Positions 56,031-64,000 of a DNA stretch of 64,000 nucleotides are shown here, piece by piece. The translations under genes and the position numbers were made by a program. The notes beneath the pieces were generated by a model. That model was not told where the DNA came from, ran no database searches, and saw only the letters and a program-made list of their open reading frames with translations. The stretch is taken from contig CANUEZ040000105.1 in the NCBI GenBank assembly GCA_948099385.1, forward strand, positions 3,467,001 to 3,531,000. The letters run 5' to 3'. This DNA comes from Fasciola hepatica (lineage: Eukaryota; Platyhelminthes; Trematoda; Plagiorchiida; Fasciolidae). Positions within the stretch are counted from its first letter, which is position 1, and the number at the start of each line of letters is the position of its first letter.

Positions 56031-57900
56031 AACGCCCTTGTCTGCTTGGCACATTTTGGTTTCTACGCACGAGACTGACTGAGGTGATAGCAAACTGGTC
56101 TCTCCACATACGTTTATCCACCCCCTGCTCTAAAATTCAACTGTCTTGTACCATCTCATGCATGCCCGGCATGTTTGCTGACGTCAGCTACAAAACCACC
56201 GTGGCTCTGGACAACAATTCGATAGATCAGACGACAAACACGTCTCATCAAAGCGCTAGTTATATACATGTGGACATTGTTGTATGTATAAACGTACATG
56301 TAAGAACGTGGAGAAAAGCGCCCGTATTTTCGGCCCACTTATCTATTTTTCATCCTTTTTATAGGAAAGCGGCCTTCCTCTCGTCCTAGAATCCATCCCA
56401 CTATCCAGTTTACTACCTAACCTAACAGCAACCTGCAGCATTAGACTCGCCGGTACCCCACAATAGGATTTGATATATATCCTCCAAATCTATCATATAA
56501 ACTTGTCATTTGGGTTCTTAGTATGTCCCAGCTGCTTCCTTGTGACCTGTAAAACACCACTGTGGGATTTGTCATATACTCTCTGGACCCACTATGCAAA
56601 ATTGCCATTCAAGATTCGCCGTGTTGCCCAGCTGCTTTCTCAAGTAGCCCTTAGACCCTAGTCCAAATGCATCTCCACGGCTTTATTAACCCCGAAAGAT
56701 GAGACTTCCCGGTGAAAGGCCGAATTGGTAACCAATAACTTTGCCTAGTAGTGCAAGAGCAGCCAGCCCTCACGAACACCGAATTACAATACCAACGACT
56801 CCTCATTTCACTGAGACCGTTGTGCCTCATTTTAACCTCCGTACTGTTATCTGTCATTGTACCCACGCTAACCCTCAGCTGGAACATCTCCCAGACTGCG
56901 ATCCACCCTTTTTCAATTTTAAAACCACCCGGTCGCACAGACAGGTTATCTTTTTCTCTGCCCGTCTACAACCGCATTGAGGGCCGGACACCACGAATAC
57001 GATCTAGCCACTGGGTTTCACCCACAAGGAGCCCTGGTACTGCTGCACTTGCTTCTCTAAGGCCTACTAAAGAATTCTCACTACAAGACCCTCCCGATGT
57101 CGAAGCCACCGTGCAAGGACTCCTTATTAGATAGTTATCGGTCCAGATTCGGTGATTCCCTTCTCCTTCCCATGATGAAGCAGCAAACACAAACCGCAGC
57201 CAACCCATGCCCGAAAAGCCCAACAGGGACGCAGAAAGGCCACAGGAGACTCAACAGAATATTGTGTTCACCTTTTTACCAGCATAACCTGGCCTATTGC
57301 AAAGGTTTTCGCCCTTGTCTTGCATTATTTTGCTCCTCGTCGACAAGGCATTCTGATTGCTGATTAGTCCTTCCTGGAACTTCATCCATCTCTCACCAGC
57401 TGCGAACTGCCAAAACCAGATCGCCCACTCTAATTCTCATGGAAATTTTCTCACCTTTTCAGGGCGTACTATTCTTTTTCATATCTAAAAATCTATGAAA
57501 ATTTAGTATTCCTCTGCGAAGGTTCATGAAATCCTCCCCTACTCCCTTTGTCACAACACCGATTACCTGTGTAAAAGAACATGAATGTGCATCACTGACC
57601 ATTTTCCTGCTTCACTCATGTGAATGTGGTAATTCCTGCGTCCTAAGCCAATGTCCATCTGAACATTCCTATATCCTGCCGATTCATTACTACTGCCGCT
57701 GTTGGCTTGAAACTAATTCGAACTCGCCGTGTATTCTTTTGTCGTTTTGCCTCATTTGAACTCTCCTCAGCCTTAGTCCATTGTTGCTGCGATTAGTGAA
57801 TCCCTCTTTGAAACTTGTGAATTTTCCATCTCATTCAGTGATATTGTAAACTCTGGTCATGCTTATATGCGTGTCTCTCTACCACGGTCCGGAAGTATGC
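56031..57900 (+). other. LINE-B2 3' UTR, distal part
   Basis: About 1.9 kb without coding signal. Its first 80 bases continue the homology with B1 across the BEL/Pao insertion (matching 16,302-16,222 on the reverse strand and then 9,496 downward). Ends in the LINE-B terminal block (about 57,855-57,900). Confidence 0.72.
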
Positions 57901-57934
57901 CATTACTATTCTTATTATTACTACCGTCATTGTT
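57901..57934 (+). repeat. LINE-B2 3' tail, degenerate (ATT)n
   Basis: ATT/ACT run preceded by ACCACGGTCCGGAAGTATGC, like the B1 end. Confidence 0.72.
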
Positions 57935-58121
57935 GTACGCTGGTAAACATCAAGGCAATCTCCACTGGCCACTGCCTTTCTCATCACATCGCAAGTTGAA
58001 CGAGAAGGTAAGAAAATTCAACATGAACAAGGAATGGACCTGCATGGGTGGGAAAAGGTGAGAACGTTCGCCAACACACGGAATATTTAATCAAAATGTA
58101 CAAACGCACATTAATGCATCA
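57935..58121. other. Short spacer
   Basis: No feature seen between the LINE-B2 tail and the RTE-like fragment D1; it may include the 3' end of D1. Confidence 0.35.
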
Positions 58122-58388
58122 TTATACGTTGACAGAAAGCAACGACACGGACCTTACTGCCAGCTGTTCGCTGCCGTATCTTTCAGTGTCTTCAGCAAAC
58201 TGTTTGAGGGATCTCTTGGACCCAAGAAGTGAGATATCCACTTTTCCTAATCTCGCGGTACATCTTTTTATTCCCCTTTGCCAAGTCATCTGCTGACCTC
58301 TATGTGTTATCATCCGCTCCCCGGGGGGAAAGGAAAATAGGGCACCGTGCGGTGGACGTGTGTTCGCCATACGAAACATGTGCCTCAA
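58122..58388 (-). pseudogene. RTE-like D1, ORF C-terminus
   Basis: Holds 'RWLRHMFRMANTRPPHGALF' and 'QQMTWQRGIKRCTARLGKV', the typical end of RTE/craniofacial-type ORF2 proteins after the RT. Confidence 0.78.
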
Positions 58389-58406
58389 CCAACGAATTCT
58401 ACTAAG

Positions 58407-58931
58407 CTAGATACGCTGTGACAGAACGTTCCCTGAATCAATACCCAATACTCGCTTTCTGACCTCATCATTGCTCACTCGACTATTCCACCCAACCTTA
58501 GCGGTACTACGTAACCATCGGTGGTTGAAAACCTGAAGACGGCGAATATCTTCAGCACGCAGACTCCAAGTCTCGCAACCATCCAACGAAACTGAACACA
58601 CTGTTGCACGGTATACACCACCTTTCAACTACAGCGAAATATCAGGTCGGTGCCACAAGTGCTTCAGTCCGATGTACTCCGCTCGAGCCTTGGATATCCG
58701 CGTGATCACCTCTGCTACTGTGCTCCCATCCGTCGTCACGCTGCTGCCGAGGTAGGTGATGTGATCGACAACTGCCAGCACTTTCCCATCGAGCATCAAG
58801 TTCGGAATCGTTGACGTCCAGTCTTGTAACATCACGTTACGCTTTGAAGGTGCAAAGCGCATGCCGAATGGAGCTACAGCTTTTGTGATTCTATCTACTG
58901 CACGTTGAGCATGTTCCGTGGATTCGAACAA
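58407..58931 (-). pseudogene. RTE-like D1, RT end and thumb region
   Basis: Two pieces in one frame separated by a stop at 58,629: 'AVAPFGMRFAPSKRNVML', 'YLGSSVTTDGSTVAEV', then 'DGCETWSLRAEDIRRLQVFN' and 'HRWLRSTAKVGWNSRVSNDE'. Confidence 0.82.
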
Positions 58932-58959
58932 GTAGACAGCATTGTCCGCGTAATCTAGG

Positions 58960-59230
58960 TCACAGCTTTTTATTATTTCCTAGTTCAACGCCTACAACCT
59001 GAGGATTTTGCAACGCACTGTCCATTATTTCGTCTATGAGAAAGTTGAACAGGAATGGAGACATGGGACATCCTTGTCGAACACCACTGGTCGCTTTGAA
59101 CCGACCGGATAGTTCACCGTAAACTATAACGCGGCCAGAAGTATGAGAATACAGTGATCTCAGTAGGTTCATGAACTTCTGGGGCATACTTTTTCGCTGA
59201 AGAGCACTGAAAAGCGCCGTTTGATTAGCT
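58960..59230 (-). pseudogene. RTE-like D1, RT motif B region
   Basis: Contains 'SGVRQGCPMSPFLFNFLIDE'; upstream of about 59,230 the frame stays open to 59,394 but loses similarity. Confidence 0.8.
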
Positions 59231-59733
59231 GGTTTTTCGCATACGGTCATTTCGTTGCACTTTACACAGAACAAGGACCCGTAATTGTGCAGGTGGAAGA
59301 CATTAAACTCGTCGTGTTGTGCGCTGTCGCTGTTATCAGTTTTGGATTCCGTGGGCTTTTGACTGCAGTTATGCTGAAAACATTTAGTTATCATGATTCG
59401 TTCTGCTCCGTCTCTTTATTCGATCATTTCTAACATTTCCCACGCCAATTTTTCACTTAATTATACGTCCCATCTGGCTGACCCTTACCCGAAGCACTTT
59501 CCCGCAATGACCTTGGCTCTCAATTTTGCCGGATATATCCCTTCTAGTTTACCTCAACCGGTGACAAATCTAATTTAGTCTTTCAGTTTACCCTGTCTTG
59601 TACATTTTCAATAATATTTTGCCCAATTCCCTATATCCGTATGCCCTGTAATCTCTGATAATGCTTATTGCACGCATCTCGTCCATTTGCGATAAGCAAA
59701 CCACCGTCACTACCATAACCGAATCTGTCAGAC

Positions 59734-59935
59734 TTGAAATGCGCCTTCGATTCAGTTGATCAAAAAGGACTATTCGGTGTTCTTCATCAAAAAGGTATGC
59801 CTCGAAAGTTCGTGAACCCACTGAGATCATTCTTTTTTCATACTTCCGGCAGCTCGAGAGTTTTCGGAAAACTATTGGATCGGTTCGAATCAACCAGTGG
59901 TGTTCGACAAGGATACCCCTTGTCCCCATGAAGCA
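59734..59935 (+). mobile_element. RTE-like LINE fragment (D2), opposite strand to D1
   Basis: Sixty-six codons: 'CAFDSVDQKGLFGVLHQKGM', 'PRKFVNPLRSFFFHTSGSSR', 'STSGVRQGYPLSP'. This is RT motif A to motif B of the same clade as D1 (motif A Asp is not preserved before the CAFDS). It ends abruptly at motif B. It is a separate copy, as it includes motif A, which D1 lacks. Confidence 0.78.
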
Positions 59936-61340
59936 TACACCTGAATACATGCAAGGGGTGGTACGATGTATAGCGGGGGCAGTTTGTCTCAGGTTTTATA
60001 TGAAGCAAAAAGGGTTCAAGAAAACCACCTTGAACCGCACCACTCTTTATATGCCCGACGAGAGACGAGTTTCCATTGACTGTTGCTACCTGGGAGCGGA
60101 CGAATAGATAAAAGGGCAAGCACGATAGGGGCGCGCCAACGGGACCCAGAGGTTAGAGTTCGATCGGCGGATGCTGATGAGCTACCCAGTAGAGGGCCCT
60201 TGATGGACCTGGGAGTGGGAGGATCGCAGGAGTTTCATAGCCCATAGCTGGGGTCGGGAAGGTAAAAATTCCAGTCTGGCAAGAAGGACAAGACCACTAC
60301 TTAACCAAACACGCTTGCCAGGGTTTTGAATTCCCTTGGGTGGGAGATAGTTGGTTGGTGGGGACTTGGCAGTTCACTGCATAATTTTGCACACCACAGG
60401 AGTGTGGGTAATGGAGATATATTTGTTGGGGTCATGCTGTGGAATTTTTCGAGGCAGGTCATGATAACAGGGGATTTCCACGGCTGTGGGTCTACACCAA
60501 TAACCAAGGAAGGCGTAGACTGTTTCGGGGGCAGCAAAGCCATGTCCGGGCCACGGAAAAGGATATCGGCCGAGGATTTTCCACCGGGCCATGTTTTCGG
60601 CGGGATCCTAACCCAGGAGACTAAATCGTTTATTTCGGATGATATGATATTGAAAGCGGGTAGAGTGTTGCTAGAAGTGACAAGGAGGGTACATATCAAC
60701 ACGGTGTCCGAGCGGAGAGCTGAAGTGAGGACTGAACGCTTCTGGGACTAGCACAGATTGGTGGGCAGCGGCAGGACCACCAAAGAAAACTAATGGAATT
60801 CTTGCTGGAGAGCCGTCATCTTATGCTCAGCCAGTGGAAGAGTGCCCTTTTCGTTGGCGTGCACTAGAGCGAGTGCTTCCTGTTTACTGCGGTGCACTTC
60901 AGCGGAGCATCAGAGTTGGAGTTAAGTCCTATTGACGCGCGGCTGAACGGATAAATCTTTTACCCCATGGTATTCGCGCTAGAAGGCCTAAAACCTTGAG
61001 TTCATTCCTCGATACAAATAAAATCCGAGGTTGAGTGAATGAGGCGAAGACTGAAATAATGCTTTTTAAGGAGCCGCTTATGCCGGCATAATAAGAGCTC
61101 TCTACCATTGAGCGACGGAAGTCGGAAAAATTGCTTCCAGTCTCCAGAGCGAATCCTTTCTGGCGGTGGGTCTTACACTGACCGAAAGTATTGACGGTGT
61201 CATTGTAAACGGGTTTATTTGAGGGAAGTTTGAGCGCCTATATGACTCTCTCACGAGCACTACCCAGGAAAGAGAGAGGGGTTTGCTTACTGGTGCGAGA
61301 TAAGTCGTGCGTTTAGACTAATTTATGGACACTCTGCCAT
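59936..61340. other. Unassigned decayed sequence
   Basis: Two overlapping opposite frames at 60,301-60,751 are open for about 130-140 codons each, with no convincing domain. A 14-bp perfect palindrome next to a tRNA A-box-like stretch lies at 61,078-61,115 (see findings). Nothing else supported. Confidence 0.35.
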
Positions 61341-61616
61341 CTAGTTGACGTGGTTGTGTTGAATCCAGGCACCATGGAGAATACATGAAAGAAAACGAAA
61401 TGGAGCAGACGGGCTTGTGCCGGGAGACCAGTTAATCTTAAGATAGTTGCAGCCATTCACAAGGAGTTTGTCGCCCACTGGCTGGTCTGAAGCTGCAATA
61501 AATCCATCAGCAGTGGTGTTGGCTGTGGTTCTCGATAATCCGGGAGAATGGTAAACCCAAACTAATAAGATTGTTTGAACACTGATGTTGATTGACAACC
61601 AAAAAGAGTGGTTCAC
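61341..61616 (-). pseudogene. LINE endonuclease fragment
   Basis: Ninety-one codons: 'ILLVWVYHSPGLSRTTANTT', 'VGDKLLVNGCNYLKINWSPG' and 'FRFLSCILHGAWIQHNHVN'. The middle motif stands in the place of 'LLVGDFNLPxINW' of APE-type LINE endonucleases, with GDFN changed to NGCN. Short inactive relic; family unknown. Confidence 0.62.
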
Positions 61617-64000
61617 TTTTACCAGGTTGAAGTGCTGTTAAACAATTCCTGACACGGTTTGGATTCTGTGAACCCGCGCTACGCCATTACAGAAAGCTCT
61701 CTGTCATCATCACTAATTTCTGTAGGTTTCTATGTGTCTTCTTCACTATTTTGCCGGTAATAATACCTGAAGCTAACCAAAGAATCCAAAGACAATTTTC
61801 ATTGCTCCTATTATGTCTGCACCTCAAAAATCCCGACCGGGAATTAGGACTAAGAAACAGCTGGCAAAATCGAAGCAGTTCTCCCAAACATTGGTGGACA
61901 CCGTGTAGGGTTCTTGCTGTGGTGCTCATATCTATCGAGACCTCAAGGTAATCTCAACAAAACCCACGATCCTCAGTAACTTTTCTGCGAAGCCCACTCG
62001 ATCATTTCGCTTGGTAGACCTCACGGTGAATTGTATTCCACGGCAGCTTAGTCTGCCACTGACTTTTTGGAGCCTGCTTCTAATAAGATTTTCAAACGCA
62101 CCTCAAATAGCAAAGAATTACTGCTTCATTTACCCGGAGAAGACAACCATGTGAAAACAAAAATCCAACGCCCTTGAAGCTGCTGGTGTGGAACAACATC
62201 TACGTGCACGCCCACAGGTACGCAATAGTTCAAAATGCCACAAGTGCCTTATTCTCTTTCAACTCCCTTCCCATCAAGCGGCAGAGGAACTTATCGAAAA
62301 GCAACACTTACTTTCCTCAACAAAGTGCATAACGTGCTCAGGACTACGCCCGATGAGGCTCCCCCTCAAATGGAAGCGCCGGGGACAACCGCCCAGCTGG
62401 TGACGTTCACGCATGGCCCGCGAACCTGTCCCAGGCAGAGAACGGCCCTATTCAGGCAATCACCGTCCCGTTACCTTGGCCCTTTCACTCCAACTGAAGT
62501 ATCCGTGGAATTGGACGGTTTATTCCTGACTGGCCCTCTTTAGCAGCCAGCGAGCAGTAGACACCTCCAGTTGCAGTCTTCATCTTAGCCCGCTCCATAT
62601 CTAGCTTCACTGTCACTAAAAATATCACCTAAGACCTAGCAGTAGGAATCTTCCCACCACCGACCGTTCTTCTGCCAAGGAAGCGGCTACGTGGGATGCC
62701 AGCTAACCCTAACCCCACCACACCAAGCAACAGTGCCCACCAGCGAGTCCTTCTTGCGCGGGAAGATCCCCGAAGTCGGATACCAAAGTTTTATCAGAAG
62801 CTGCACAGCGGGTTTCAGAAATTCGGACCAGCAAGAATGGACGGAATTGGTCAATGCTCTCATTGCCCTCCACATTATACCACAGGAGTGGCCGTAGCCC
62901 ATCGGCAGTAACCCTGAATTTCATAAAGTAATTCCGCTCCGCTAAACAGTATACAATGAAGAAAGCGGGGAAAACAATAATATTTGTTTTCAACAAGTGC
63001 GACATTTACTGACAAATCAATATTTTTAAATACTGCATCGGTTCTATATATCATCGTGTGCAAGTTTTTAGTTTATTTCTGGATGAGAAGAAAAGGAAAT
63101 TGCTTGTTTCGTATAAAGGGTAGATACCTGAATGTACTTGGCGTAGGTTCGTCTGACCAGTTTTGAACTCAAATAAATCTGATTCACATTCGTACAGGAG
63201 ATAAAACTGAGAACCACAAGAACAAACAAATGGGAGTGGATTAGTTGAAACTAGTTAAAAAATAAACGGTTAAAAGGAAAATTTGAGACTGTGAACGTTG
63301 GAAGTCATAGATGATAAACTTGAGCATGACGAGTTCAAATGAGCTGGGTTAGTTGGTAGGTGACTTTAACCGATGGATCAGTCGATCAATCGAAGTTTTG
63401 ACTGACTAGTAGAACACCACTAGATTGCACGATAATCAGCTCAGGAAAGCTGGAAAAATGGAAGACAGAAAATATTGTACGATATTTTAGGATGAGAAAA
63501 ATCCAGTCAGCGAAAGGTTCAGTAAAACGCACATTTGCGTGCGGTCGGTCAGGAACACAAAATATCAAGAGGAAATGGTTTCAAAAAAAAGAGGGTCTAG
63601 TGGTGGACTGCTGACAGATTGCCTTGATCAATGAGTCCGTAACAAACCAGGGTGATTGGGACTTACGACCTAAGGTTATAAAACAGTGCAACAAGGAACT
63701 GGGAGGCAACCACACTTCCAACTCTCTGGTGGATAAGGCAAAGTCACACTTAGATCCCAGTCGTCCTCGTCCGCATTGAGATCATCGGTTGCGGTGATTC
63801 TTCCGCTTGTGGTCTGCAGATTGGTTCAATTTTGTGATAGCAATTTATGCAAATTTGGATTTGAGACCTTCCCAGACTCATGAAATTCAAATCTTCCCGT
63901 CGTTTTTCGGGCTCCTTATCAGTCGGCGTGTAAAACCAGTTGTCAATTACGTACGTACTGAGTGCAAAAGACTTCGGGACACCGATTTAGAATGTAACGG
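61617..64000. other. Unassigned decayed sequence to the window end
   Basis: Only short frames (the longest 102 codons, at 62,235-62,543, plus) without motif. No RNA gene, tandem repeat or LTR recognised. Confidence 0.4.

Larger units (their letters stand above)
43656..57934 (+). mobile_element. LINE-B copy 2 (B2), split by BEL/Pao copy 2
   Basis: Plus-strand LINE of about 7.6 kb once the 6.68-kb BEL/Pao insertion with its duplicated target is removed. Order: ORF1 (43,656-45,355), endonuclease (45,478-46,140), RT (46,607-48,116), 3' UTR (48,117-49,350 and 56,031-57,900), ATT-type tail (57,901-57,934). More frames and stops than B1, so it is the more decayed copy. 5' limit estimated from ORF1. 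Confidence 0.83.
58122..59230 (-). mobile_element. RTE-like LINE fragment (D1)
   Basis: A different LINE clade from A-C. On the minus strand: RT middle ('RKSMPQKFMNLLRSLYSHTS', 'TSGVRQGCPMSPFLFNFLID'), a catalytic box near 58,950 reading 'LDYADNAVYLF' (second Asp of YADD changed to Asn), 'ITYLGSSVTTDGSTVAEVIT', 'LKHLWHRPDISL', 'GCETWSLRAEDIRRLQVFNH' and the C-terminus 'RWLRHMFRMANTRPPHGALF' to a stop at 58,122. A frameshift near 58,970, an in-frame stop at 58,629 and another shift near 58,400 are present. The 5' end is lost near 59,230. Confidence 0.85.

Noticed and set aside
60326..60751. Plus-strand frame containing 'VMITGDFHG'
   Set aside because: Looks like an endonuclease GDFN motif, but the flanking residues do not fit the fold and no TETW or SDH motif is near.

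Overview
This is eukaryotic repeat DNA with no identifiable host gene. Everything recognisable is a retroelement: two complete BEL/Pao LTR retrotransposons, one solo LTR of the same family, and at least a dozen copies or fragments of non-LTR retrotransposons (LINEs) of several families. The layered nest, the reverse transcriptase types (CR1/Jockey-like, RTE-like, BEL/Pao) and the moderate base composition suggest a metazoan invertebrate. A flatworm (trematode or cestode) is my best guess, but that is inference and not shown by any marker gene.

Family names used here are local labels. LINE-A is CR1-like and ends in a (TGAAC)n tail. LINE-B is a CR1-like two-ORF element with a 3' UTR of about 3.1-3.3 kb that ends in a shared block plus (ATT)n. 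LINE-C is CR1-like and known here mainly from its 3' half. The RTE-like copies are D1 and D2.

Layout. At 0.6-1.7 kb lies a LINE-C 3' half (minus). Between 1.9 and 7.04 kb three LINE-A copies (A1, A2, A3), all minus, are stacked head to tail. From 7.27 to about 21.96 kb lies one LINE-B copy (B1, minus), split by a young, intact BEL/Pao element at 9,502-16,216 with identical 379-bp LTRs, a TAAGC target duplication and a 1,731-residue uninterrupted polyprotein. From 22.4 to 28.5 kb there are more LINE-A copies on the minus strand (small fragments, A4, A5); A5 carries an old BEL/Pao solo LTR at 27,206-27,578 with a GGGTG duplication. From 28.5 to 43.6 kb lies heavily decayed LINE material: B3 3' region, B4 reverse transcriptase, a LINE-C copy with a LINE-B-like fragment inside it, LINE endonuclease fragments, and another LINE-B 3' end. 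From about 43.66 to 57.93 kb lies a second long LINE-B copy (B2, plus), split by a second BEL/Pao element at 49,351-56,025 (375-bp LTRs with 7 differences, CCCAC duplication) whose polyprotein is broken by frameshifts and stops. The last 6 kb holds two oppositely oriented RTE-like fragments and a LINE endonuclease relic.

The genes do not form a pathway; they are parts of selfish elements. Each BEL/Pao element encodes Gag, protease, reverse transcriptase, RNase H and integrase as one polyprotein. Each LINE encodes, or once encoded, an APE-type endonuclease plus reverse transcriptase, and LINE-B also a proline-rich ORF1. The most striking pattern is that both full BEL/Pao elements entered the 3' UTR of the same LINE-B family about 85 bp apart in homologous coordinates, both in the LINE's own sense, and with different target duplications. 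They are therefore independent insertions and not copies of one event.
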